35,695 nucleotides of DNA from UBA5972 sp964588725 (GTDB lineage: Bacteria; Pseudomonadota; Alphaproteobacteria; Rhodobacterales; Rhodobacteraceae), in contig CAZPQL010000028.1 in NCBI GenBank assembly GCA_964588725.1, positions 1 to 35,695 on the forward strand. The letters run 5' to 3'. Positions 15,567 to 23,911 of this stretch are shown here, piece by piece. Position numbers and translations under genes: made by a program. The notes beneath the pieces were generated by a model, which worked only from the letters and a program-made list of their open reading frames with translations, was not told the origin of the DNA and made no database searches. Within the stretch, counting starts at the first letter, position 1. The number at the start of each line of letters is the position of its first letter.

Positions 15567-16823
15567 CTAACCGCGCAAAAACAGCTGCAGGTCCGCTACG
15601 TTTGTGCCCGTTGTCTCGATCCTGATCAAATCGCCTGCCGCGTCCAGTGCGCGGTAGCTGTCGTTGTCTGCCAGCAGCGCCTGTATATCCAGACCCGCCG
15701 CCGCAATCCGTGCCAGTGTGACGCTGTCCACCAGACCACCTGCGGCATCTGTCGGCCCGTCGCGCCCGTCGGTGCCGCCGCTTAGAAAGCACCAGTCGTC
15801 TTTCAGCCCTGCGGCTTTGGCCAGCAGCGCCACGCGCAGCGCCAGTTCCTGATTGCGCCCTCCCTGGCCCCGCCCGCGCAAATTCACCGTGGTTTCACCG
15901 CCAAATGCCAATGCCAGCGGGCCATCGGGCGCGGACAACACACGATCCAGTACGATCCGCGCGGCCTCTGCCACATCGCCGACCAAAGGCGCAGAAACCG
16001 CCTCGGCCCCTGCGTGTGTTGCCATCTCCCGCAGGCTGAACCCGTTGCCGCCGATCAATATGGGCCGTGTTTCCGGTAGCGGGGCAGCGGTGTCGTCGCC
16101 GTTCAGAAACGCCTGCACAGGCGGCGGCAATTTTGCCAGCATATCGTGCGTGCTTAGCAGTGCGCGCGCCTGCGCCCGCGTGCCTATTGGCCCCACTGTC
16201 GGCCCGCTGCCCACAGCGCGCAGATCATCGCCGATCACGTCAGACAGGATAAAGGACACCACCGACGCGGGTGCGGCGCGGTGCAGCATGCCGCCACCCT
16301 TGAGGGCTGATAGCGACTGGCGCACCAGATTCATATCCGTAATGTCCAGACCGCCGGCCAACAGCGCTGTGTTGACGTCGATTTTATCCTGCAGTGTCAA
16401 CCCCTTGTCCGGCGCAGGCAACAGCGCCGAACTGCCACCGCTGATCAGCGCGATCACCACATCCTGCGCCGTTGCTGTGTCCAGCATCGCCGTCACAGCG
16501 CGTCCCGCCGCCAGCCCGTTTGCATCGGGCACGGGGTGGCCCGCTGCCAGCACTGTGCAGCCGTGAACGTCGCGGTTGTTTTCGTAATTGGTCACGGCAA
16601 TGGCGTCGCGTGCAACGCCCGTTGGCAGCAATTCCAACGCGCATTCAACCATGGCGCAGGCGGCTTTGCCGATACTGATCATGATATACCGCCCACCCGC
16701 AGGCGGGGGCGGTGGGGTCGCAGCAAAAGCTTTGCGCAGGCAGACACCGGGATCGGCCGCGTTGATGCCAGCCATAAAGGCCGACATCGCCCGCGACCGC
16801 GCCGTCGCCAAAGTGCCGCCCAT
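15567..16823 (-). CDS. Glycerate 2-kinase (MOFRL/GckA family)
   Basis: This 418-residue class II glycerate kinase phosphorylates D-glycerate with ATP to 2-phosphoglycerate. Visible blocks: ISIGKAACAM near residue 50 (Lys53), GHPVPDANG, LISGGSSALLPAPDKG (phosphate-binding), LSDVIGDDLRAVGSGPT, and in the C-terminal MOFRL domain GRGQGGRNQELAL and SGGTDGRDGPTDAAGG. Older annotation may call such proteins hydroxypyruvate reductase TtuD. It starts 6 nt after the malyl-CoA lyase stop and is probably cotranscribed with it. In the serine cycle this step feeds glycerate from hydroxypyruvate into 2-phosphoglycerate and then PEP. Confidence 0.92.
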   Translation of the reverse strand: MGGTLATARSRAMSAFMAGINAADPGVCLRKAFAATPPPPPAGGRYIMISIGKAACAMVECALELLPTGVARDAIAVTNYENNRDVHGCTVLAAGHPVPDANGLAAGRAVTAMLDTATAQDVVIALISGGSSALLPAPDKGLTLQDKIDVNTALLAGGLDITDMNLVRQSLSALKGGGMLHRAAPASVVSFILSDVIGDDLRAVGSGPTVGPIGTRAQARALLSTHDMLAKLPPPVQAFLNGDDTAAPLPETRPILIGGNGFSLREMATHAGAEAVSAPLVGDVAEAARIVLDRVLSAPDGPLALAFGGETTVNLRGRGQGGRNQELALRVALLAKAAGLKDDWCFLSGGTDGRDGPTDAAGGLVDSVTLARIAAAGLDIQALLADNDSYRALDAAGDLIRIETTGTNVADLQLFLRG

Positions 16824-16829
16824 AGCGCC

Positions 16830-17807
16830 CTAGCCCGCCGATATCTGTTTGGCTTTTTCCACCAGCACCTCGGCCTGCCGGATCGAGGCGTAATCGATCA
16901 GTCGACCGTCAAGCGAAACCGCGCCCTTACCGGCGGCGGCCGCTTCGGCCATGGCGACCAGAATGCGGTTGGCTTTCTCTACGTCGGCGTCAGACGGGCT
17001 CATCACCTCGTTGGCCAGCGCGATCTGGCTAGGGTGGATGGCCCATTTGCCCTCGCAGCCCAGCACAGCGGCACGGTTGGCGGCGGCGCGGTAACCGTCG
17101 GCGTCGGCGAAATCACCGAACGGTCCGTCAACCGGGCGTAAACCGTTGGCACGGGCCGCCACCACCATACGGGCCAGCGCGTAGTGCCACATATCGCCCC
17201 AATGCACGGCGCGCGAGTTGTCGTCCAGAGGATCGGTCAGCACCGAATAATCGGGGTTCACACCGCCGATGATCGTGGTGCGTGCCCGTGTGCTGGCGGC
17301 GTAATCTGCCACGCCAAAATGCAGGCTTTCGTTGCGCGTGCTGGCACCGGCGATTTCGGTGACATTCTGCATACCCAAAGCCGTCTCGATTATGTGTTCA
17401 AAACCGATGCGTTTTTTGAAGCCTTTGGCGTCTTCGATTTGGGTGACCAACATGTCGATAGCGTAAACATCCGCTGCAGTGCCGACCTTGGGTATCATGA
17501 TGAGATCAAGACGCTCTCCGGCCTGTTCGACCACGTCGACCACGTCGCGATACATGTAGTGGGTATCAAGCCCGTTGATGCGAATCGACATCGATTTTTT
17601 ACCCCAGTCGATGTCGTTGAGCGCCTTGATGATGTTTTTGCGCGCCTGTGCTTTGTCGTCGGGTGCAACCGCGTCTTCCATATCAAGGAAAATGACGTCC
17701 GCATCGGATTGTGAAGCTTTTTCAAACATTTGCGGCTGGCTACCCGGTACAGCGAGTTCGCTGCGATTCAGTCGGGCGGGCGCTTGATCAATGGGGTGAA
17801 AGCTCAT
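16830..17807 (-). CDS. mcl1: L-malyl-CoA/beta-methylmalyl-CoA lyase
   Basis: This 325-residue HpcH/HpaI-CitE family lyase cleaves malyl-CoA to acetyl-CoA and glyoxylate. Active-site elements: SELAVPGSQPQMF, IFLDMEDAV (Asp42, Glu44), SIRING (Arg76), MIPKVGTAADV, the metal-ligand Glu141 in IIETALGM and Asp168 in FGVADYAAS. The long C-terminal lid is present, so it resembles Mcl1/MclA and not the shorter malyl-CoA thioesterase. AAGGA precedes the ATG. It lies beside glycerate kinase and across a regulator from mtkAB, so its job here is the cleavage step of the serine cycle. Activity on methylmalyl-CoA is possible by family. Confidence 0.92.
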   Translation of the reverse strand: MSFHPIDQAPARLNRSELAVPGSQPQMFEKASQSDADVIFLDMEDAVAPDDKAQARKNIIKALNDIDWGKKSMSIRINGLDTHYMYRDVVDVVEQAGERLDLIMIPKVGTAADVYAIDMLVTQIEDAKGFKKRIGFEHIIETALGMQNVTEIAGASTRNESLHFGVADYAASTRARTTIIGGVNPDYSVLTDPLDDNSRAVHWGDMWHYALARMVVAARANGLRPVDGPFGDFADADGYRAAANRAAVLGCEGKWAIHPSQIALANEVMSPSDADVEKANRILVAMAEAAAAGKGAVSLDGRLIDYASIRQAEVLVEKAKQISAG

Positions 17808-17916
17808 TCAGGTTGTTCCTTTTGTTGAAAGACGAAATTGGCGGCAGACCAAAAGGCCTAAATTTTGATCTGTCAAGTGCCGTTAATCCACGTGCAAATG
17901 TTCGGGCGCTAGGTGG

Positions 17917-18570
17917 TTACCGGTTGGAAAAGCTTCCGCCTCCTGCGCCGGACGTCCTGGACGCGTAGTAAAATGCAATGGCCTGACCGCGGTTTTTCAC
18001 GGCCAGCTTGTCGTACAAATTTGACAGGTGGAATTTGACGGTATTGGTGGAAATATCCAGCGCCTTGGCCAGCTCGCGGTTGGTCAATCCCTGTGCCAAA
18101 GTCTGAAGCATCACACGTTCGCGTTTGGACAGCTGTTCGATCGGATCCATTTGCAGGGCGCGAATATCCATGAACGGGAATATCATTTTCCCGAAGGCCA
18201 CTTCATAACACGCGTCGAGCAGGTCCTTGACCGGACCATTGCGCGCCACGAACGCAGCAGCGCCTGCGGTCATTGCCTGCCGAGGCACATCACCGTTGCT
18301 GTCGCCGTAAACCACAAATCGTGGCGGCGCGATCTGTCCGCGCATCACGTCGATCACCTTGGCGCCTCCCAGATCAGGAAGGTTCCAGTCAAGCACGCTG
18401 ACGTGGACAGACAGACGCAAAGCGATACCCAGATACCCCTCGGACGTGGCAGAGGTCGCCACCAGCGAGAATCGTGGGTCGCGCTCGAATACTTCGGACA
18501 TCGCACCAAGCACCAATGGATTGCCGTGCGCCAATATAAGCGAAACGGGTTCCTTCGGCTGGATTACCAT
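17917..18570 (-). CDS. LuxR/NarL-type regulator with degenerate receiver domain
   Basis: The 217-residue protein has a receiver-like domain (about 9-125) and a C-terminal LuxR helix-turn-helix (about 146-205: LSKRERVMLQTLAQGLTNREL). The usual acidic pair after strand 1 is replaced by Ala14-His15 (LILAHGNP). Asp61 is kept (VLDWNLP), but the Thr/Ser switch reads VVYGDS with Gly89, and the conserved Lys is Arg110. Phosphorylation is therefore doubtful; it may sense a ligand or act constitutively. It sits between the two arms of the serine-cycle cluster, divergent from the aminotransferase gene, so it is a strong candidate for their regulator. No sensor kinase gene is next to it. Confidence 0.85.
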   Translation of the reverse strand: MVIQPKEPVSLILAHGNPLVLGAMSEVFERDPRFSLVATSATSEGYLGIALRLSVHVSVLDWNLPDLGGAKVIDVMRGQIAPPRFVVYGDSNGDVPRQAMTAGAAAFVARNGPVKDLLDACYEVAFGKMIFPFMDIRALQMDPIEQLSKRERVMLQTLAQGLTNRELAKALDISTNTVKFHLSNLYDKLAVKNRGQAIAFYYASRTSGAGGGSFSNR

Positions 18571-18609
18571 CTGTCTTTTGGTTTTGGGACGGATTTCCGG
18601 TCACAATGG

Positions 18610-18642
18610 GTGGGGTATGATGGAAAGAATACCATAAACCAC
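18610..18642. promoter_or_regulatory. Inverted repeat in the regulator/sgaA divergent promoter region
   Basis: GTGGGGTATG (18610-18619) faces CATAAACCAC (18633-18642); 8 of 10 bases pair, with a 13-nt spacer. It lies 40 nt before the LuxR-type gene start and about 145 nt before the aminotransferase gene, in the right place for an operator. Binding by the adjacent regulator is a guess. Confidence 0.35.
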
Positions 18643-18787
18643 CATAACGGGTAGGCAAATTCCCGTCAATAAGGTTTCCATTTGGTGAACTAACGTCTGT
18701 TGTAGATTGTCTATTCACGCTTCTACTTGTCCTGCGATAATTCTGAATTTCCGACTTCCGTTGCCAGACAAACAAAAGAGCTGACCC

Positions 18788-20032
18788 ATGAGCGACCACA
18801 ATATTTTTCCCGCCCTCGTTATTCCCGAAACGCTGGCCGCGGGCCCCGGACCCGGCAATACCGACGCGCGTGTTTTGCAGGCGTTTGCAGGCGCGGGCAC
18901 CGCCGACCATATGCAGGCAGATGTGCTGCGGGGCATGGTTGAGTGCAAGGAAATGCTGCGCGATATCTGGGGCACAAGCAATACTTACACCTACGGCGTT
19001 GGCGGCACCGGGTTTTCGGGGCTCGATGTTATGCTCAATGCAATTATGCCCGGCGACAGCGTCGTGGTCATCGTGAACGGCACGTTCAGCGGCATCGACG
19101 CCACAACGATCAACATGAAGGCCGCAACAGAAGCAGAGCTGGCGGCTAACCCGCTCGCCCCCGACGCGGCGTCGGTGACAGTTGTCGATGTGGCCCACGG
19201 GCTTTCGGTCGGTAGTGACGAGATCGAAACAGCGCTGGCGGCGATCAAACCAAAATGGGCGTTTATGGCGCATTGGGAAACCGGTTCAGGTCGCGTCAAC
19301 GACGTGCAGGCATTTTCCGATGCCTGCGTTACCCATGGCGTGATGGGGTTGATCGATGCGGTGTCGTCGCTGGGCATCGGTCATTTCTCTATCGACGATT
19401 ATCCCGGCGTTGTCGGCTGGGCATCGTGCCCGCAAAAAGGCGTGTTGTGCCTGCCGCTGACGTATGCCCCCGTAAGTTTTACCGACCGCTATATCGACTC
19501 TGTTAAGGCCAGCGGTTGCCGGTCCTACGTGCACCACCCGATTCTTGAGGCGCGCCACTGGGGTATTGTCGAGGGTCAGGACATCGCAGCGGGCACCTAT
19601 CACCGCACGCACTCGGGCTATGCCGTTGCGGCCTTTCATGAAGCGCTGCGCTTGACCCTGCAGCACGGTCTGGAGGCGCGCGCCCGCGACTATGCATTGC
19701 ACGAAAAGGCACTGGCCGACGCCGTGCGGACGATGGGGTGTCAGGTGACGTCGAACATGCCCAGTCTGGTCGTGCTGAATTTGCCGCCGGCGCTGGCCGG
19801 GCGCGAAAAAGAGCTTGTGCAATCTTGTCGCGCTAAGGGCTTTGGTATTTGGCCAACGCTGTCTGAACCTGTACAGATCCGGATCGGAATACTGAACCAG
19901 ATCAGTCAGGCGGCGATTACCGACATCGTTTTGCGGTTTGCCGCTGCAATGACGGAGATGGGTGTCAATATCGACGTGGATGCGATCAACGAACAGTTGG
20001 AGGCGCATTACCGAAACACACTGGCGGCATAG
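18788..20032 (+). CDS. sgaA: Class V aminotransferase, probable serine-glyoxylate aminotransferase
   Basis: This 414-residue PLP enzyme of fold type I has AGPGPGN near residue 19, the cofactor-stacking region AHWETGSGRV (161-170), Asp190 in LIDAVSSLG and the PLP lysine in SCPQKGVL (Lys217). The serine-glyoxylate enzyme moves the amino group of serine to glyoxylate, giving hydroxypyruvate and glycine. Context supports this: mtkA starts 10 nt downstream and hydroxypyruvate reductase ends the operon. The sequence is noticeably diverged from the Methylobacterium type (N-terminus and the GSQKG loop), so a related donor (alanine, aspartate) cannot be excluded. The ribosome site is weak. Confidence 0.75.
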   Translation: MSDHNIFPALVIPETLAAGPGPGNTDARVLQAFAGAGTADHMQADVLRGMVECKEMLRDIWGTSNTYTYGVGGTGFSGLDVMLNAIMPGDSVVVIVNGTFSGIDATTINMKAATEAELAANPLAPDAASVTVVDVAHGLSVGSDEIETALAAIKPKWAFMAHWETGSGRVNDVQAFSDACVTHGVMGLIDAVSSLGIGHFSIDDYPGVVGWASCPQKGVLCLPLTYAPVSFTDRYIDSVKASGCRSYVHHPILEARHWGIVEGQDIAAGTYHRTHSGYAVAAFHEALRLTLQHGLEARARDYALHEKALADAVRTMGCQVTSNMPSLVVLNLPPALAGREKELVQSCRAKGFGIWPTLSEPVQIRIGILNQISQAAITDIVLRFAAAMTEMGVNIDVDAINEQLEAHYRNTLAA

Positions 20033-20041
20033 GAGCCAACA

Positions 20042-21238
20042 ATGGATATTCACGAATATCAGGCCAAGGAAATCCTCAAAAGGTTCGGCGTGGATGTTCC
20101 ATCCGGCGCTTTGGCCTACAGCCCCGAACAGGCGGCTTACCGGTCGCGCGAGCTGGGGGGCGACAAATGGATCGTCAAGGCGCAGGTGCATGCAGGCGGA
20201 CGCGGCAAGGCCGGTGGCGTCAAGCTGTGCGATTCCGACAGCGAAATTCTGGCCGCATCCGAAAGCATGTTTGGCCAAAAACTGGTCACTCATCAAACCG
20301 GTCCCGAAGGCAAGGGGATATACCGGGTTTATGTCGAATCCGCCGTGGCCATCGACCGCGAGATCTATTTGGGATTTGTGCTGGACCGCACCAGCCAGCG
20401 CGTGATGATCGTGGCGTCGGCGCAGGGCGGCATGGAAATCGAAGAGATTTCCGCCAATCGGCCTGAATCAATCGTCCGCAGCACCGTCGAGCCCGCAGTG
20501 GGATTGCAGGCGTTTCAGGCGCGTGAAATTGCATTTGCTTTGGACATAGAACCGGCGTTGACTCAAAAGATGGCGAAAACGCTGATGGCGGCGTACCGCG
20601 CGTTTCGCGACTACGATGCCACGATGGTTGAAATAAATCCGCTGGTCATCACGTCCGACAACCGGGTTGTGGCGCTGGACGCCAAAATGACCTTCGACGA
20701 CAACGCGCTGTTTCGCCACCCGCAGATTGCCGAATTGCGCGACAAAAGCCAGGAAGACCCACGCGAATCCAATGCTGCGGACCGCGGACTGAATTATGTT
20801 GGGCTGGATGGCAACATTGGTTGCATCGTCAACGGCGCGGGGCTGGCGATGGCCACGATGGACACAATCAAACTTGCCGGAGGTGAACCCGCGAACTTTC
20901 TGGATATCGGCGGTGGCGCCACGCCTGAAAGGGTGGCAAAGGCCTTTCGTCTGGTGCTGTCGGATAAGAAAGTTCAGGCAGTTCTGGTAAATATTTTTGC
21001 CGGAATCAACCGGTGCGACTGGGTTGCAGAAGGTGTGGTTCAGGCGTTGCGCGACAATCCCGTCGAGGTGCCGGTGATCGTGCGGCTTGCGGGCACGAAC
21101 GTTGAAGAAGGTCAGAAGATTCTGGCGCAAAGCGGCCTTTCGATCATCCGCGCCGGCAGTCTTAAAGAGGCGGCAGAGCGATCTGTGGCCGCATGGCGGA
21201 ACGGCGGCAACGACGACAATATGAAGGTGGCGTCATGA
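20042..21238 (+). CDS. mtkA: Malate-CoA ligase subunit beta (malate thiokinase)
   Basis: This 398-residue ATP-grasp subunit is homologous to succinyl-CoA synthetase beta: start MDIHEYQAKEIL, the ATP-binding KAQVHAGGRGKAGGVK near residue 43, ATMVEINPLV, and the C-terminal LDIGGGATPERV and NIFAGINRCDWVAEG. With MtkB it makes malyl-CoA from malate, CoA and ATP. An AGGAG ribosome site lies in the 10-nt gap after the aminotransferase. The stop overlaps the mtkB start by 4 nt (ATGA). The choice of malate ligase over sucCD rests on the serine-cycle neighbours and on Mtk-like sequence. Confidence 0.9.
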   Translation: MDIHEYQAKEILKRFGVDVPSGALAYSPEQAAYRSRELGGDKWIVKAQVHAGGRGKAGGVKLCDSDSEILAASESMFGQKLVTHQTGPEGKGIYRVYVESAVAIDREIYLGFVLDRTSQRVMIVASAQGGMEIEEISANRPESIVRSTVEPAVGLQAFQAREIAFALDIEPALTQKMAKTLMAAYRAFRDYDATMVEINPLVITSDNRVVALDAKMTFDDNALFRHPQIAELRDKSQEDPRESNAADRGLNYVGLDGNIGCIVNGAGLAMATMDTIKLAGGEPANFLDIGGGATPERVAKAFRLVLSDKKVQAVLVNIFAGINRCDWVAEGVVQALRDNPVEVPVIVRLAGTNVEEGQKILAQSGLSIIRAGSLKEAAERSVAAWRNGGNDDNMKVAS

Positions 21239-22119
21239 GCATTTTTCTGGACCGCGAAACCAAAGTCATCGTGCAGGGCATCACCGGCAAAATGGCGCAG
21301 TTTCACACCAAAGACATGCTGGACTACGGCACCAATGTCGTTGGTGGCGTGACACCGGGGAAGGGTGGCGAAAACGTCCACGGCGTACCTGTGTTTGATA
21401 CGGTCAAAGACGCGGTCGAACAGACGGGTGCCACCGCCAGTCTGGTGTTTGTCCCGCCACCGTTTGCCGCAGACAGCGTCATGGAGGCGGCGGATGCGGG
21501 TATCCGGTATTGCGTGTGCATTACCGACGGAATTCCGGCGCAGGATATGATCCGCGTCAAACGCTACATGATGCGGTACAGCAGAGAAAAACGCATGGTG
21601 CTGACCGGCCCCAATTGCGCCGGAACGATTTCGCCGGGAAAAGCGCTGCTTGGGATTATGCCGGGCCATATTTTTCTACAGGGCAATGTCGGCATTGTCG
21701 GGCGTTCGGGCACATTGGGATACGAGGCTGCCGCGCAGCTCAAAGAGCTGGGGATTGGCATTTCCACCAGTGTCGGCATTGGCGGTGACCCGATCAACGG
21801 ATCATCGTTCAAGGATGTTCTTCAACGGTTTGAAGAAGACGACGAAACCCATCTCATTACGCTGATCGGCGAAATTGGCGGCCCGCAGGAAGCCGAAGCC
21901 GCCGCATTCATTCAGGATCACATCACCAAACCTGTGGTGGCCTATGTAGCGGGGCTGACGGCCCCCGCGGGGCGCACAATGGGCCACGCGGGCGCGATCA
22001 TTTCGGCCTTTGGCGAAAGCGCGTCGGAAAAGGTGGAAATTCTGTCGGCTGCGGGTGTCACTGTGGCATCGAGCCCGTCTGAAATCGGCGAGACAGTTCA
22101 AAAAGTTCTGCAATCATAG
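21235..22119 (+). CDS. mtkB: Malate-CoA ligase subunit alpha (malate thiokinase)
   Basis: This 294-residue partner subunit carries the Rossmann CoA-binding start (VIVQGITGKMAQFHTKDM), LTGPNCAGTISPGK, the phosphate-handling GRSGTLGYE and the phosphohistidine His251 in TMGHAGAI. The ATG at 21235 overlaps the mtkA stop; later ATGs are inside the conserved domain. Together with MtkA it activates malate for cleavage by the lyase at 16830. The next gene follows after 9 nt with an AGGAG site, so mtkA-mtkB-hprA is one operon. Sequence alone does not prove malate over succinate as substrate. Confidence 0.9.
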   Translation: MSIFLDRETKVIVQGITGKMAQFHTKDMLDYGTNVVGGVTPGKGGENVHGVPVFDTVKDAVEQTGATASLVFVPPPFAADSVMEAADAGIRYCVCITDGIPAQDMIRVKRYMMRYSREKRMVLTGPNCAGTISPGKALLGIMPGHIFLQGNVGIVGRSGTLGYEAAAQLKELGIGISTSVGIGGDPINGSSFKDVLQRFEEDDETHLITLIGEIGGPQEAEAAAFIQDHITKPVVAYVAGLTAPAGRTMGHAGAIISAFGESASEKVEILSAAGVTVASSPSEIGETVQKVLQS

Positions 22120-22128
22120 GAGCCCAAA

Positions 22129-23100
22129 ATGGCCAAACCCAAAATTCTGGTGACACGACGCTGGCCAGCGGCCGTCGAGGCCAAGCTGGCCGAAAACTAC
22201 GACGCAGATTTCAATGCTGACGACAAACCGATGAGCGCCGCGGCTCTGCGCGAGTCGTTGTCAAATTACGACGCTATTTGCCCGACCGTCACCGATAAAG
22301 TGGACGCCGACGTCTTGAATGTCGCCAATCCCCGGGCAAAGATTCTTACCAACTACGGCGTTGGTTTCAGCAATATTGACCTGAACGCCGCCACGGCACT
22401 GGGGCTCACGGTGACCAACACACCCGAGGTTCTGTCCGCCTGCACCGCCGATCTGGCAATGGCGCTTTTGCTGATCGCGGCGCGACGCGCGGGCGAGGGC
22501 GAGCGCGAATTGCGTGCCGGTGATTGGGCCGGGTGGCGGCCTACCCATATGATCGGACACAAGGTCAGCGGTAAAACACTGGGCATCGTCGGTTTCGGGC
22601 GCATCGGGCAAGCCATGGCGCAACGTGCGCATTTCGGTTTTGACATGAAAATTATTGTGCAGGATAGCTTTGCGTTTCCTCAGGAAACGCTGGACCGGTT
22701 CAAAGCGGTGCAAGTGGGCAGTATTGACGAACTACTGGGGCAAAGCGATTTCGTTTCGCTGCACACGACGGGTGGTGCCGAAAACACCCACCTGATCAAC
22801 GACAAAACCCTTGCATTGATGAAATCCAACGCCGTGGTCATCAATACCGCGCGCGGCGAGGTGATCGATTCCAAAGCGCTGGCACGCGCGCTAAGCGCCG
22901 GCACCATCGGTGGTGCCGCGCTTGACGTTTTTGAGGGCGAGCCGGTGATCGATGCCGATCTACTGGCCAGCCCGAACCTCGTAGCCTTGCCGCATCTTGG
23001 CAGTGCCACCGCAGAAACGCGCGACGCCATGGGTTTTCGTGTAATCGACAATCTGAACGCGTTTTTCGCCGGTGATGTGCCGGGTGACAAAGTAAACTGA
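22129..23100 (+). CDS. hprA: Hydroxypyruvate/glyoxylate reductase (D-2-hydroxyacid dehydrogenase)
   Basis: The 323-residue D-isomer-specific 2-hydroxyacid dehydrogenase has the NAD(P) motif IVGFGRIGQAM (155-160 loop) and the catalytic set Arg242 (NTARGEVID), Glu271 (VFEGEP) and His289 (LPHLGSAT). In the serine cycle this enzyme reduces hydroxypyruvate to D-glycerate, the substrate of the kinase at 15567. The neighbourhood makes hydroxypyruvate more likely than glyoxylate as the main substrate. It is the last gene of the plus-strand operon; no terminator hairpin was found after it. Family, motifs and length are clear; exact substrate is inferred. Confidence 0.9.
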   Translation: MAKPKILVTRRWPAAVEAKLAENYDADFNADDKPMSAAALRESLSNYDAICPTVTDKVDADVLNVANPRAKILTNYGVGFSNIDLNAATALGLTVTNTPEVLSACTADLAMALLLIAARRAGEGERELRAGDWAGWRPTHMIGHKVSGKTLGIVGFGRIGQAMAQRAHFGFDMKIIVQDSFAFPQETLDRFKAVQVGSIDELLGQSDFVSLHTTGGAENTHLINDKTLALMKSNAVVINTARGEVIDSKALARALSAGTIGGAALDVFEGEPVIDADLLASPNLVALPHLGSATAETRDAMGFRVIDNLNAFFAGDVPGDKVN

Positions 23101-23463
23101 ACGATCACTGTGCCGCCGATCACGCCGCAAAATCGCCATACGGGTTGAACACCGATCCAACCGGACGGAAAGTAAAATCGGCTGCGTCGGTATCGTTCGC
23201 GCCATATTCAACTGACGTGCGGGGGCCACCCAGAACCGCCTGTCAACCCGAGCACGGAATTGGACCTGTCGCGAAATAGTGTCGTTCCGATTGCGCGTTT
23301 AGGCCACTTTTCGTTCAAAAGCCAGTCACTGCCAGGCAATGGTTTGTGCTAAAAACCATGAGAGGGGGGCTTTTCCAACCCAATGCAGAGCGTCTGTGTT
23401 ACAGGTTGTGGAAGTCGCAAAACGCGGGACGGATTGAAGCCAATCGCTGTGACAGCAATCTGT
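23101..23463. other. Gene-free region with a short protein-like remnant
   Basis: No intact gene is seen. On the minus strand 23120-23242 is an open stretch of 40 codons, without a start, reading ...RTSVEYGANDTDAADF and ending FNPYGDFAA; its codon use looks genuine, so it may be the tail of a lost gene, but the family is not recognised. The rest shows nothing I can name. Confidence 0.35.
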
Positions 23464-23640
23464 TCAGAATGATTGCCGACAAGCATCCATTCGAGCCGCG
23501 ATTGATGAAAACTTGTCGGCCTTGACAGGGTCAATGGTGCGGTCCGGTTCCAGCGTGATGCGGCCGGTTTTAAGCGCTCGGTTGACGGCCGTGTGCGAAA
23601 CGCCGCGATGTTCGGCGTATTTCCGGCGAGAAATTCCCAT
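23464..23640 (-). pseudogene. Phage terminase-small-subunit-like fragment (58 aa)
   Basis: The reading frame starts MGISRRKYAEHRGVSHTAVN at ATG 23640, the typical N-terminal helix-turn-helix of small terminase or Nu1-like packaging proteins in alphaproteobacterial phages, then has TGRITLEPDRTIDPVKAD. After about 41 residues the family resemblance ends and the frame stops at 23464, so only the N-terminal domain is left. An AGGA lies 11 nt before the ATG. It follows the ParB/methyltransferase gene on the same strand, the order seen in related prophages. It could still be a small DNA-binding protein, but loss of function is more likely. Confidence 0.6.
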
Positions 23641-23911
23641 GGATCAGCATTTCCTGATGTTCTGCCCTGTTGGCATATTGGCCCATTCATAAACCGGTGA
23701 GATAACGCCTGTCAGAACGGGATCTTCATCAACGATTTTTTGAAAGTCACGACGGACCCTAGGCGGAAGCAGACGTTCAAAGCGTCCTTTACCAATGTCT
23801 CACATGCGGACAAAGCCGTGGTTCACCGGATGCTCGTCAAGGTCCGCTCAAGGCATAGTGCAAAGGTTCGCTAGTCCCATCAGGTTTGGCGGCGAAATTT
23901 TGCCGAAATCG
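23641..23911. other. Debris between methyltransferase and terminase-like fragment
   Basis: The minus strand 23644-23799 is open for 51 codons without a start (GKGRFERLLPPRVRRDFQK, then DEDPVLTGVISP). The basic, proline-broken text looks like part of a real protein, possibly an IS110-like transposase, but this is weak. No intact gene is present. Confidence 0.35.

Noticed and set aside
15853..16566. Long plus-strand ORF (237 codons) opposite glycerate kinase
   Set aside because: It is the shadow of a well-supported gene in GC-rich DNA; its translation is Ser/Arg/Pro-rich with no domain.
18389..19273. Minus-strand ORF across the LuxR/sgaA promoter
   Set aside because: Overlaps two real genes and reads Arg/His-rich nonsense; it would block the control region.
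19286..20296. Minus-strand ORF of 336 codons opposite sgaA and mtkA
   Set aside because: Antisense to two genes with clear motifs; the translation lacks any family pattern.
15567..23100. Beta-hydroxyaspartate cycle cluster
   Set aside because: A class V aminotransferase is present, but no dehydratase, aldolase or iminosuccinate reductase genes; the neighbours fit the serine cycle.
23349..23690. 113-codon minus-strand ORF over the terminase-like fragment
   Set aside because: The overlapping shorter frame starting at 23640 matches a phage helix-turn-helix protein, whereas this frame reads as low-information sequence.
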